Positions 36,559 through 50,000 of a stretch of 64,000 nt of DNA are shown one piece after another. The notes under the pieces are model-generated. The model saw only the letters and a list, made by a program, of their open reading frames with translations, was not told where the DNA came from and did not search any database. The stretch's first letter is position 1. The number at the start of each line of letters is the position of its first letter. Origin of the DNA: Azolla pinnata (Eukaryota; Streptophyta; Polypodiopsida; Salviniales; Salviniaceae); assembly GCA_037176905.1 (NCBI GenBank), contig JBBBWG010030198.1, forward strand, positions 37,205 through 101,204, given 5' to 3'. Position numbers and translations under genes: made by a program.

Positions 36559-37132
36559 ATCCGTTCTTTTCGATGACCCATTTCTGGCAGAGATATTTCC
36601 TTCAGCATCTCTCCGTTCTATAGATGTAAGGGCGATTTAGATCTTCACGTAAAGCTAGAAGATAAAGATTGGAAAGGACACCGGTTTTTCACGCTCCATA
36701 CTGAAGCTGTGGCTTTTCTGGTAGCGGGTTTTGTCCATTGGCTTGCAAATATACTGTGTACATATGTGACATATCCCTATCCGTTCCCATTGTTGGCAAT
36801 CGGCATTTTCGTATCTAACATATTTATCTATATATTAGATGTATATTATCGATCGATAGATAGAATTTGCAAGGAAGCAGGACCTGCTTTCATGGAACAT
36901 GTACGTGCATCCTGTGTAAATATGTAATCTTGTGTCAGAAATAACTGGAAGGATGGGGATCTGGTTGTTGTAGATTACATGTACATGAATATTGTATCAT
37001 ACAAACGCATATGAATGTACGTTTGTTTGTTTGTATGTATGCATACATGGTAGAGTCAAGTTACTTCGGTAAACTGAAAAGTTGTCACACATTATAAAGA
37101 ACTTACCCAATATTTGACTACTGATGATACTT

Positions 37133-37470
37133 AGCGGTATATGTTTCCCCACGGCATAATATCTTCATTATATAGTCTATAAATTTCCACTCCTTGTCAG
37201 GACCCGTATGAAGATTTGGTCAAGTTGTACAGGTCATTCTATCATCAGCGGTATATGTTTCCCCACGGCATAATATCATCGTTATATCGTCTATAAATTT
37301 CCATTCCTTCTCATGACCCGTATGAAGATTTAGTCAAGTTGTACAGGTCATTTTATCATCAGCGGTATATGTTTGCCCACGGCAGAATACCATCATTATA
37401 TAGTCTATAAATTTCCATTCCTTGTCATGCCCCGTATGAAGATTTAGTCAAGTTGTACAGGTCATTTTGG
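37133..37470. repeat. Tandem repeat, three copies of a 114-bp unit
   Basis: Copies begin with AGCGGTATATGTTT at 37133, 37247 and 37361 and end near TACAGGTCATTTT. Copies differ by a few percent, so the array is fairly young. It is non-coding as far as I can see. Confidence 0.95.
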
Positions 37471-38518
37471 CCAGCTTGAGCCATATGATTTGGGAAGAGA
37501 GAAATTGTTTTGAAGTGTAATTGTGGAACTGAAAAAAGGGATAAACCAGTTACTATTAAAAAACGGGATGAATTGATACTGAGCCAAGCTAGATGGAAAA
37601 ATGAAACTTTTTAGAATAGATAACGAGTTGTTCACGTTCATAACAAGAACCATGTACACAGGGAGAGAAACAAAGCACGCTCAATTACAAGGTTTGACAT
37701 TGTTCAAATTAGCATGGCCAGGATGACCAGCCCTCAAGTAGCAGTCCAAAGTATCATACACATCAAAACTGCTTCATGTCAAACACCACAAGCATCAAGT
37801 TTCTAGAACAATTTAAATGTCTTTGCTTTCCTGAACTTCTTTTGGTCAAAGAAACTTCTTTTGCCATACTGGAAGACACATAAATAAAGCTTCAATGCTA
37901 CAGAAATGGAGCTGCTTCAGAATTTCAAATAGGCTAGAGGTTTTGATGTCATTTTTATTTCATTGCTTAGGCCTCATTCTCGTGGTTGGGTTCTGAGATC
38001 CCATGGATCCAGAATGTATTTTCAGGCCTGCCCAAGGGCCAGTGCCATTTTACAAGGCTTCTAACTGGAGAGAACTTGCAAAATAGAAAAAAAAATTCCA
38101 AAACACTCTATTTCCTTTTTTCTATTTTTATTTATCCTTTTTGGTATTTCGTACGTGTGTGTTTGTGTGTGTGTGTGTGTGTGTGTATGTGTGGTAGTTT
38201 ATCATTTGTTTTTAAGTTATATGCTAGTTAAGTTGGCATCACGTTGATTGGTATATTCTGAAGTATGTTTATTATTCATTTGTTACACAACAAGATGTTA
38301 ATCTACGTTCTCAGATTTTCAGCATTGTATCTTCCATCAAATTTCCTCTATTTGTCTTTTCCTTATTCAATATATTCTCATAGTACAGTGCCCCTGGAAG
38401 TTTTAACAGATCGACCATCCTTTAACACCAAAATCTACCAAGATCTAGCAAAATTCTTCAACTACCTCATCAGTTTCAGCACCACTATCACTTGAACTGA
38501 CCAAGTTCTGTGCAAATT

Positions 38519-41309
38519 ATGTCAGCTAAGCAGCGTAAGCTACGAATTGCAATCTGCCATCCTGATCTTGGAATCGGTAAGTCTCTGTGATCACCTTGAA
38601 GAAGAAAGTGCAAAAGAAAATGAAAATGATATTTTAGCTGTTTTGTGTTTCTTTTAATCTGTGTACTCCTACACAATGATGGATCTTCACGAATCATACA
38701 TAATTTCCAACATGATGGTCTCAACGCAGACATTATGATTCCCTACATCTTAGAATTCTCTCTTTTTTCATGCTTTCAAGAGATAAAACATAGTTTGGCT
38801 TAATGCTTTCGTAAAGTAATGAGGCCAATTTACTTGGGCTTTACTGCATCAGGTGGTGCAGAGAGGCTTATTGTCGATGCAGCTGTAGAGTTGGCATCAA
38901 GAGGACATGATGTACACATTTTTACAGCACATCATGATAAGGATAGATGCTTTGATGAAACAAAGGATGGTAATTCATTGAACATTCCACATGATTGTCT
39001 TTTATATGTTGGTTTCTCTAATAAATGTTTTCGGCCTATTTTTCTGTCAGGAAAGTTACCAGTTACAGTTTATGGTGACTTTCTGCCTCGTCATGTCTTC
39101 TACAGGCTTCATGCATTGTGTGCTTACATGCGCTGCGTGTATGTAGCCCTCTGCATGATTTGGTTCTGGAAAACATTTGATATTATTCTAGCTGATCAAG
39201 TCTCAGCTGTCATACCAGTTTTCAAGATGACTTCCTCAAAGGTCAATCTGTGGTCCTCATCTAACATGAATCGTCTGTGCTCATTATCTAGCAGATTTTT
39301 AGTCATTGTTGGCAAGAATAATGTCCATTCTGATAACCTTCTCAGCTTTGTAGGAACCAACACCTTAGAAACGTCTAAAATCTATGAATGGAATCTTTTC
39401 TGGATATGGAATGTTACATTATGTCGCCATTTCTCTATATCTTCAACTAGCAGCACTACATGTGTGTGTTTGTGAACAGTATTGTCATCCTAATTTGGGT
39501 ATCGTAGCTCCTGTTCATATTTATTACATATCCCAAGTCAGTGTTATTACCACTCTACATCATGATCAAGAGTTAATAACAAAAGGAACATAGGTGTAGC
39601 ATAGCAACGGATTCTGTGAGAACTGACAGCTGCTTTACTCATTGAATGCAGGTTATTTTTTATTGCCACTTTCCTGATCTGCTTCTTGCGAAACACACTA
39701 GTTTTCTCAGAAAATTATATAGGAAACCCATTGATTGGATTGAGGAAAAGACAACAGGTTTGTGTGTCCTCAACACATACTTGGATTTGTTTTAAGAATG
39801 GTTCAAGAGCCTTGAGTGATGATGATGAGGCGAGAATATTCAGTGATATCTATGCATTGAGAATCTGCGTTTCTTTTGTGGAATAGATGAATGCCACCTG
39901 CACTGCTGTGAATGACTAGATATTCCATGCGTGTGGCAATTCACAGGTATGGCTGATTGCGTCTTAGTTAATAGCAAGTTCACAGCATCTACATTTGCTT
40001 CGACATTTACAAGACTGCATGCGAAAGGGATCAGGCCTGAAGTCCTTTACCCAGCAGTAAATATTGGTCAGTTTCCGGTAAACGTGCAATCATCTACGTC
40101 AGAAGAGTGAGTAATTTTGAGATTTATTTCAGTTGTGGCAATGAATGCTGTCATATATGTGCGTCAAAAATAGTAGATGCTATATTAACAAGAATATGGT
40201 GAGTTACTACTAATTTAAAGCTTGAAAAGAATCGTAAGAGAACCTGTCACTTTTAATTATATGAGCATTTGCTTTTCTATTTCTTCCATTGTTGCTCATG
40301 GCGTCATAACCACTTTGTTTGTTTTCCCTCGTCTAGGATCACTTTCTTATCCATCAATCGATTTGAGAGAAAGAAAAATATTGGCTTAGCGATCTCAGCA
40401 TTTGCATTTCTGATTGAGCAAGAGCGAGGGCAAAGAAATCAAGATGGAAAAAGTAGAAAGAAGTTGAAGCTTTTGATAGCAGGTGTGAATGCTCGTTCTT
40501 TTCTAAGAACATTTAACAGTGCATGATGCACATCCCAAGTGTTGTTTGTGGACAAATTTATGATGAAATTACAAGAAAAATCTAAGAAATCCCAATTAAA
40601 GATCAAAACTGTGGTGGGCTATGCATAGGAAACCACTGTGGAAGGATGCATACATTTCTCTGATCATAGATCACGGGCATTTTGTTTCCTTTAATTTCTG
40701 ATCTATTTGCCAGGGGGATACGATGAACGGCTGAAGGAGAATCATGATTATTTTCTGGAACTCAAGCACATTTGTGAGGAGAAAGGAATCATGGAAAATG
40801 TTGTGTTCTCACCATCCTGCTCAACAGAAGAAAGAGATAGATATCTTTCTTCGTGTTTATGCCTTATCTATACTCCGACGGTAGAAATTTTCTGAGACTT
40901 TCTCTTGTCAACGCTAAATACGGTTCTTTTTAGCAGTCCATTTCCCATGTTTCGTTCTTGTCTTTTTGTTGGAGCCATTGACATAAGCTCGGCTTATGTA
41001 GATTGGAGAGTGATTTGACAGGATGAGCATTTCGGAATCGTGCCATTGGAGGCCATGGCAGCGCAGAAACCAGTCATCGCGTGCAATAGTGGAGGGCCAA
41101 AGGAAAGCGTTGTACATAACGTGACAGGCTTTTTGTGTGAGCCTAGTCCTCAGAACTTCTGTAGTGCGATGAGAATATTGCTGCAGGAACCGGAGAGGGC
41201 GATATTGATGGGAAAGTCTGCAAGAGAACATGTCGAACAGTGTTTCTCCAGGCATGTATTTGGGGAAAATCTCAACAGGATAGCTATCAGCTTATCATCT
41301 GTACGATGA
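38519..41309 (+). CDS. ALG2: ALG2, alpha-1,3/1,6-mannosyltransferase of N-glycan assembly
   Basis: Coding exons: 38519-38576, 38853-38969, 39051-39241, 39652-39757, 39947-40106, 40337-40482, 40714-40880, 41022-41309; phases agree, 410 residues, the normal length. ALG2 is a GT4-family enzyme on the cytosolic face of the ER. It adds the second and third mannoses from GDP-mannose to the dolichol-linked oligosaccharide, after ALG1 and before ALG11. Visible signatures: [17 protein letters not shown] (split by intron 1), [47 protein letters not shown], and the EX7E motif as EHFGIVPLE (Glu317, Glu325), with SGGPKE behind it. A hydrophobic stretch near residues 85-115 probably anchors it to the membrane. 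The start [18 protein letters not shown] is chosen because it joins in phase to the GGAERL exon; an in-frame ATG at 38819 lies inside intron 1. Confidence 0.95.
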
Positions 41310-41696
41310 TTTTCGGTCTAAAGTACACCTAACCAGGAATCGATCGACTAGAAGGAAAGCCTGTCACAAATGGAAGAACAGCTCTGCATTTTGTGAAGTT
41401 GAGTCTTCTCTCGAAACGCGGAAGGTCTTTCCAATATCTTCTTGATTTAAGAAAATGTGTTGGGGAAATTAGAAATTGCAGTTGCCATTTCCATCATTTT
41501 CTCTAGCTGGCGACTCATGATTCTCTGCAATATTGTTTTTGGAAAGGAATAAGAATCTCTTCATGGCCGAATTTTAGAGATACGTCCCGATCGACATAAC
41601 CAATATGTGGTAGAATGCGCTACCTCTGTTTTGCTGCTGTGATTTTCATCACATTATGCGGATGAGATGCAAGTGAGTTTTTCCCTCTTACTTTTT

Positions 41697-42047
41697 GCTC
41701 TGAAAACAGAGGTTCCTGCATTAGTAGAAAATTTCACGTAAAAACATTGTTTCCGTTCATGCAAACAGCCATAACTTTGCATCATCATCATGCTCTGAAG
41801 GATGATTTCTTCGATCAGATTTGAAGCATGAATTCTTCTTGCTGGCTCTTGCATGCATACATACATTGTCATTAAAAATGAAGAAGAAAATTTGTTCTGA
41901 AAACAGAGGTTCCTGTATTAGTAAAAAAAGTCCTTGTAAAAACCATTGTCAAAGAGCCATAACTTTGCATTGTCATGCTCTCTCAAGGATGATTGCTTCA
42001 TACGTACATGATTTGTTGGTCAGATTTGAAGCATGAATTCTTGCATA
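41697..42047. repeat. Imperfect direct duplication, ~145-bp copies 200 bp apart
   Basis: Two copies, about 41697-41837 and 41897-42047, share CTGAAAACAGAGGTTCCTG, AGCCATAACTTTGCAT, AAGGATGATT and CAGATTTGAAGCATGAATTC in the same order. It is non-coding. Confidence 0.8.
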
Positions 42048-43085
42048 GATTGTCATTAGAAAAGAAAAGAAGAAAAGTTTTGTTGTTCCCATAGCTTGCT
42101 TGTCACATGAAGGCTTTGCTTGTAAAAACCGAGATGAAATCGATCGAGAAATAGAATCATGTTCATGGCACGTATGGAATGGAGGCATCTGAATATACAA
42201 AACCTCGAATCGATTACTGACTAGAATCATATTCATGACGTGTATGGAAAAACCATCAACGATCTGAAAGTGCATTATTTTGCTTGCGTTTGATCCAGCG
42301 CTTAAAATAAATAACATGAAGTTTGTTCTCTTGTTGAGCCTAGGTTTCATGAATTATACTACTTACATTTGGCTCGGTATTAGTGTCTCATCAGAATGTT
42401 ATGAACATGCGTATTAATTTACGGCTTTGAGAGATTTTACGTTGAGTTGATTTGGCTCCAAGCTTGTCAGAAAATCTCAAGCTTTTGCCTAAACCAAACC
42501 AAGTTGACAACTCATTTAAGCTAGGCTAGATAAGCCTAAACCAACGAACTCAAGCCAGTTATTTCAAGAGTAAAAATAAAACATTTGTTCTAATTTCAAC
42601 TTAAAATACCTTAATTTTATCCTACAAAGTAAAGATTTGGAGTTGTTAAGATTATGAATCAAATTAAAGGCTCAAAGATTCATTATAAACACTGAACTGC
42701 AAGTTTAAAACTTGCAGACGTATTTTGAGACCAAAAATTGAAATGATTAGATCAAAGCATCAATGAGTGGAGATTATACTTCAACCAAAACCACGATCAA
42801 CGCTAAATCCTATTTGTTGATACTGCTCAATGGCACACTACTCAATAGCAGTTGAAACTTCATCCTTGGAACTTGGTCATATTTTTCAGGATTTTTTAGG
42901 CAAGAAGCGAAGCTGAGTCGGTTTTCGAGCCGAGCCGAAGTTGCACACCTACAAGTAGAGTCGAGCCAAAACCCAAACCCATCGCTTAGAGTCAAACTCG
43001 AGGCGATTCGAAACTGAGCCGAGCCAGATCGGCTCGGCGCAAGCTACGACTTTGCGCTTTGAGCCAAGGCCATAGACAATCCCTA

Positions 43086-43312
43086 TACATACATACATAC
43101 ACATACGTACGAACAAAATATACGTTACAAATGCTGGAATTAGGTGTGAATGCAAGTAAGAAGGTGCTATACTGCAGCATCTGGTACATACATACATACA
43201 TACATACATACATACGAACAAAATATACATTACAAATGCTGGAATCAGGTGTGAATGCAAGTAAGAAGGTGCTATGCTGCAGCATCTGGTACATACATAC
43301 ATACAAATATCG
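43086..43312. repeat. Two ~100-bp copies bounded by (CATA)n runs
   Basis: Each copy carries GAACAAAATATACRTTACAA, a middle part TGAATGCAAGTAAGAAGGTG and CTGCAGCATCTGGTACATAC. (CATA)n runs stand before, between and after the copies, which suggests duplication through the microsatellite. Confidence 0.9.
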
Positions 43313-43667
43313 AGTAATGCATGCCATGTCGATGACCTGGGAGGGGGAGGTGGTGATCTGCTGATGCCGACGTGGTCCCCTCGGGTTCTGATGCTGGAAA
43401 CGAGGGATCGAGAGAGAAAAAAAACAGAAAAGAAAAAGAGAAGCATCTGGGCATTTTTCCTGCTGCATTTTCACGTGCCGGAAATCCCTCTCCCGTCTCT
43501 CTTTCTCTCGATCGAACAAGCAAAACAACAGACAGACAGACAACCGCGGTTCCGAGCGCACCGACCAAAAAAGAAAAAAATCTTCTTCTCCAGAGACAGA
43601 ATTCTTTCAAAGTTTCTTCTTCTCCAGATTTCTTCAGAGTTCTCCAGAATTCTTCACAAACAAACAA

Positions 43668-43736
43668 TTCTTCTTCTTCTTCTTCTTCTTACAAACCCAA
43701 GTGAAGAAGAAGAAGAAGAAGAAGAAGAAGAAGAAG
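43668..43736 (+). repeat. (TTC)n ... (GAA)n inverted microsatellite pair just before the start codon
   Basis: TTC repeats at 43668-43690 and GAA repeats at 43703-43736, separated by about 12 bases (ACAAACCCAAGTG region), can pair as a hairpin of roughly 23 base pairs. The ATG of the citramalate synthase follows at 43742. Confidence 0.9.
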
Positions 43737-43741
43737 ATAAA

Positions 43742-43994
43742 ATGTACACAAAGAACACAGTACCCACCATTCCTCTCCTTCCTCTGCCCTCGCTCCGGCG
43801 TACAGATTGTCGACAGACGGGTTTGCCCTGTATCATGGCCCTGTTTCTACACCATCCCACGCAGATTCAGCAGCAGCAGCAGCAGCGGCTCCTCCTCATG
43901 CATGGGACCACCCCGCTCCTCCACCCATCTCCAGCCTTCTCTTCCCTACTCCCCCCCGTCTCCAGGTATATCGTCTTTCTCCATTCCTCCCCAC

Positions 43995-44036
<42 letters not shown>

Positions 44037-47000
44037 CCATTGCAATTCTATCGCATTGCATTGTATTGTATTCTGTAACGTATTGCATTGCGTTGTCTTG
44101 TGTTGTATTCTGTAATGTTTTGCATTGTGTTGTGTTGTATTGAATTCTATTGAATTGTATTGCACCCCCTCCGACATGTCCAAAGATCTTCAAGTCTAAT
44201 TGACCATCATCACTGCTGCTGGGTCCGGAGGCTTGAGCAGATTTTGTCTCTACAGCATATACGTGTAGAAGTGTGCTGCGGGTGTAGGCTCTGTATTTTG
44301 CACCTATACACGAATGTAGTATATACATTTATTCACACATACTCTCTTCTACGGTATTCCTACATGTCTACCAACCTACACACATACCCACATAAGACAC
44401 ACACACACATATTTACGCATACACATATATTCACTCACTCCATGCATACATACATACATACATACATATATACATACATACATACACGCATTTGCACACA
44501 ATCGGCATTCAAGTTAGATTCCCGTTATACTTTGTTAAAGATGCTTGTAAGCCTATTACTCAATGGCACAGTTTGAAATCGTAGTAGGAATGGTGGAATT
44601 TCAAAGCAGCCTGTCATCACCTGCAATGCATATATGCTACTTGTGTATTCAATTAAGGATCATCCCATGTTTTTGTTAGCATTAGCATTAGCATTATCCC
44701 ATGCCTGATTTTTGCAAAACACTATGTAGGCAAAATGCACACAAATCCATCCGAGGTTCGAGCCTCAAAGAAATCCAGTCTTTGGCCTCTACAACGGTAA
44801 ATGGCTCCTTCAGAAAGGTTAATGTGATAAAAGTTTGTGGATTTTGAACTAGACGTCACAGTAAGTACTCTGATGGAATTGAATGAGTAGTCTTTCTACT
44901 AATTTGATTTTATATGGAGTTCATCATATAGATTCTAATGGACCCCAAGGAGACCGTAGAAACAAAAGAGTCCGATTTAGTGAAGCCATACATTTCAATC
45001 TATGATACTACCTTGAGAGATGGTGCACAGGTATCAACAAAAAATGTTACAGAGATACTTTTATGGGATGTTTGAGATAGACTTATCGTGATGCACTGGT
45101 ATTTAGGATAAACAAGCTAGACATGTTTACAGATGGTTGGAATCTCACTTACGCTAGCTGACAAGCTAAAGATTGCTGATGCCTTGGTTGAGCTAGGTTA
45201 GTCAAATTGACTCGAATGTTTCTTATGGGCAAAATTGTTTTTGATTTTGTTTTCCTTTGAAGAGCTTTTGTTAAACATGAGGGTTGTTTCTTAAAGGTGT
45301 GGAATACATTGAGGGTGGATGGCCAGGATCGAACCCAAAAGATGGAGAATTCTTCAAATTGTGCAAGTTGAGGATTGGAAGGAGTGAGACAAGCACAAAA
45401 CTTGCAGCATTTGGTGCAACTCGAAGGAAAGACTCAACATGCAGTGAAGTAAGCGTCATAATTCTTTCAAATAATACATGAATGTCCTTCATGCTGTATG
45501 CACATTATAGGATTTGCATATCGTAGCTTTGAGTTGATTGTATGTTTCTGGAAGAATAAAAAAGTTATGTGAGATGTGATCTTTTAGGTGATAGAATGTG
45601 TTGAAGCATTGATAAGGGTAAAGATAAAGATATATTAATATCTTTTGGGAGGCAAAATGATCTGTAAGACTAACGAGAGATTCTCTCTCACATTGCTTTC
45701 TCATTCTTTGGGAACAACAAAAATCAGTACAAATAAATTACAAATGATGGCAGAAATAGTTCAAATTAGAAAGGAGGTTTGTGGTTTTAGTCAATGTATA
45801 ATGGAAAATTGGATGTAAGGTTTACCCCTTGGGTGTTTTTCTCCATGCAGGATGCAAATATTCAAGCCCTTCTGGCCAGTGATGCTGATGTCATTACGGT
45901 TGTTTCCAAGGTAATTGAAATTATTTCATTATCTTCATAAAATCATGTAGAAATTGTATGCCCAGATCTTGTTAAGAGGGCTTGGAACTATCTAAGAATT
46001 AGTAGAAACTGCTTGCAGTCTTCAAGGAGCGATCATTCTATATTTGATGCATCTTACTTGTTGAGTACCTTTACTAGAAATGAATCTACCTTGAAGTCAT
46101 AATGTTCTAACTCTTATGAAATTAAGAATAAAATATAAAAAACATCGGTGAGTTACGTTCATCTAGCTAAGGTGGTCTAACTCTATGTTTTCTGTACTAG
46201 GCATGGGATGCTCAGGTTCTCCAAGTTTTGGAAACATCCCTCGATGAAAATCTTAGAATGATATCAGAAACTGTAATGTACTTAAAGGTGAGTGCCATTT
46301 AACAATATGGTAAGCATGCACATTCGACATATCTTCCTCCATCTATCAGCTTTGCCATATCTCTTGGAATGCTTGCCATACCAGGATCATAAGAAGGAAG
46401 TGATGCTTGATGCCGAACATTTTTATGATGGTTTCCTTGCAAACAGGTTACTTCTAAAATTGTTCTCAATTGTTCCCCATATAAAATTAATTTTTAGTGC
46501 TGTAGATGTAATGATATTGTTAGGTCGATGCCACTAATGAAAATCTGATGTTTTGAATGCCAGTGATTATGCTATTGAGTGCTTGAAAGCCGCTGCAAAT
46601 GCTGGTGTAGATGTCGTTGTGCTTTGTGACACAAATGGTGGAACCATGCCATGGAAAATTGAGGTAAAGACTGGCGTGTGGAGATTAATTAAATTGGAGT
46701 TGGATTATTGTGAATATATTTTTGGAAGTATTTTACTACTTGAAAAGTAACACATGACTATCAAAATTTGTCAGATTGGATAAAGTTTTTTTTAGAGTAT
46801 GTATACCTTAAAATTATAGGCATAGATTACATTGAAGATCAAAATGATTACAAGGACATTTGTGACGCTACTGTACGTTTGGATCTCAACATATACTCGA
46901 TAAGTTTGTTTCTGTATCAATGGGTGTGCAGTATTCTAATGCTAGATATACCATTCCATCAACGGAAGAGAATTACAAATCTGGATTTTAGAGATGCAAA

Positions 47001-50000
47001 GATCTAATGGTACGCTGACCTCTGTTGAGTAAGCTGCCAATCACTTATTGTTCTATCGTGTTAGTTTCATGTTTCAGGCGGGGCATCCTTCAAACAGTGA
47101 CAAGGAATCAAACGGGATGTCAACTACACTAAGAAATTAATTAGGAGTATAAGGCATTTTTGATGGCATCAATTTGTGGAGGCTGATCATTTATCTTAGA
47201 AATGGAGACTATGTTTCAGCAGTATGGCTTTCCTTACATTGCATTAAAGAATCTTGACAGGAAAAAACTAATTCTTTTATCAACATAGTTGTGAAATTCA
47301 GAACCATTGACCAGTACAGTTCAATGGAATGTGGCGGCTGAGTTGATAGACACTCAGCCAGAATATATAATAAATGATGCTGTTTCTGAAGTTGGGAGTA
47401 TATATTCCGAATGATGAAGTTAAATGAATGTTATATCAATTCCGGACATTGTCAGTTTCTGTTATATCCATCCCAATATAAATAGATTCTGTTTCTCTTC
47501 TCTTAAACGGGCATTTAATCTAGATTTTCCTGCTGCTTACAACCATCCAATATAAATAGATGTAATTAGTTTAAGATCCATATAGCATTGACAGCTAATC
47601 TCTCCTAATATGTTTAGAAAGGGAAGAAAAATATCTACTTTGGTTAATATCTCAAAGTGTGTATCAGCTAACTAAATTTCTAACAGTGCCAATAACTGTT
47701 GTCTCCAGGAAGTGACACAGATAGTTCAGAGAGAATTAGCAGGGTGGCCGACTGTCAAGATAGGAGTACATGCTCACAATGATACAGACATGGCAGTGGC
47801 TAACAGCCTAGCAGCTGTAAAGGGAGGTGCCACACTCATTCAAGGATGCATAAATGGCTATGGAGAACGGACTGGAAATGCAAACCTGGTGAGCCATATC
47901 TGTGTGTCACCTTTTTTAGCCGAAAAGTTATTCAGAGAATCTGTTGTTATAGATAATGAAAATGCACATGTCTAGAATCTTATGTGGTTTCATTTTGCAA
48001 AATTATTGCTACTTTTCTTAGAGAGAAAACATCTGAAATGTGTGGCAGTTTTTGTGATTTAATATCAATTGTAGTTCTTCATCAATTGATTTTCTTTGCA
48101 GATAAGCATCATTGCCAATCTGCAAGCGAAGCTTGAATACAGATGTATACCAGCAACAGCACTTTCCAAGCTGTCCAGTATTGCTGCCAAGGTTGCAGAA
48201 ATAGCTGGCCAGACTCATTTACCATCACAGCCTTTTGTTGGAGCTAATGCTTTTGCACACAAGGGAGGCATTCATGTCGCAGCAATTCGGAAGGTAATTC
48301 CAGAGGTTTAAAATCATCGGCAAAGGTTTTTGCTACATAACATTTCATATATTCATAAGTATTTTCACGAGTTGTTTATGCTCATTGGCTTAAACCCTTG
48401 GATACATTATTGATCACCCAAATAAGAGACATTAATATATTGAGACATTCCCTCACAGAAAATGAATGAGGATGGTAATAATTGTTCAGGTCTGATGAAG
48501 ATATGGATGGCTTATAACAACAAACAATGAGGCTAAACTGTTGGTTTTAAGTTTTAGTGTGTATTTATTCTTTAAGGTTTGCCCTGATAGTTACCTAGAA
48601 ATCACGTTTTTTTCCCTATTTCTCATCAGTCGATTTGTAAGGATGATCTTGTAGGCTAGAACATTCCAGAAAGTTAAAGTTCAAAACTGATTAGCTAGAA
48701 ATTTGTGTTCGTACATTGAAATGGTGTTTTGTATCTGCTGCATTACGATAAGAAAACAAGTGAATTACTCATTTTTAAATTAATTGATCTTAGCATGAGC
48801 ACTATGTAACATCATTTTAATTGCATGTAGTATTAGAGGAAAATGGTTTGGCAAAAGGGTTAATGGCTGAACAGCTCCAATATGAGACATGGCTCATAGC
48901 CAAAACTTATGTTGTAAGTGGTATTTTCAATAGGAAATCAGTGAATTAAGAGATCAGTGATGTTACCACCTGAAGACTTATAAGCTCAAACTTCATCTTT
49001 AAGTAATTTGTATTATAAATCCAGACTTCTTGCACCTTATGTTTTGAGAATCCACAGCAGTTAAATGAAATTGGTATCATTGCTCAGCATGAATACTTAT
49101 TCATAATTTTACAGATGCCCGAAAGCTATAATCACATGAACCCTACCATAGTTGGAAATTCAATGAGGTCTGTTGTCAGTGAACTCTCAGGAAGGGGCAA
49201 TATCTTGGATAAAGTGAGCACTTTACGGATGAACTGGCGCTGCTTTAATGCTTTCTGTCCTGTTATGAGTTGGGCTCAATTACGTTTCCATATTTCTCAT
49301 TTATCAGGCGGAAAGAGCAGGATTGAGAATAGACAAAAGTATTGCTGGTAGCATTCTAGCCCGCATCAAAGAGATGGAGAAAGAGGTTTCATTGCTGGAA
49401 ATTCTTCTTTGAATGTTTGAAAATTCTGTAACTTTTCTTATTGGACTATATGCTGATGCATGACCATCTCTAATATGTATATATAAGTATTTTGTGCATG
49501 CGTGTTTGTGTTATGCTATATTGATGAAAAAATTTCTTAATTTTGTATAATGCATTGTAGGGTTGTGCCTTCGAAAATGCTGGGGCTTCCGTAGATATGC
49601 TTATAATTCGAAGAGGTCAACAATACAGATCTCCGTAGGTGTTTGTTCACCATTTCTCTTTTCCTATGTTCGTGATCCATAATATTTGAACATCAAATTT
49701 TTCACTATTTCATTTTGACTAGATGTATCTGTTTCCATAGGTCTTCCTCCTATACATGTCTTTTGACAGGGTTCTTCGTTTATGCGGAGATCATTCTATG
49801 GGGCCTATCTGACATATAATCTTTGGTTTGGAAAAATGACTTGAGATGTTTGTTAGTTGTACCTCAGAATTAAAGTGAATGAAAACATGAGAGAGGAGAA
49901 AGGTTTCCGTGGGTCTTCTTCCTATACATGTCTGTTGATAGGGTTCTTCCTTTATGCGGAGATCATTCTATGGGACCTGTCTGATATATAATCTTTGGCT

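Larger units (their letters stand above)
35283..38518. other. Intergenic between RING gene and ALG2
   Basis: Begins with the RING gene 3' flank (polyadenylation-like signal at 35787). It contains ACATGY-rich and (TC)n runs, a threefold 114-bp repeat and a (GT)n run at about 38155-38188. No coding exon recognised. Confidence 0.5.
41310..43741. other. Intergenic between ALG2 and the citramalate synthase
   Basis: No coding exon recognised. It contains an imperfect duplication (41697-42047), a stretch rich in GAGCCGAGCC words (about 42890-43050), a microsatellite-linked duplication (43086-43312) and a pyrimidine-rich leader. Confidence 0.5.

Noticed and set aside
36172-36576. 134-codon plus-strand frame with HAHAYVHMYVCAS and a poly-Leu/Ser end
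   Set aside because: Made of CA/TG and (TC)n microsatellites; not a gene.
42890-43050. GAGCCGAGCC-rich stretch, considered as a transposon end
   Set aside because: Such words are common in plant intergenic DNA, and no terminal repeats or target duplication were visible.
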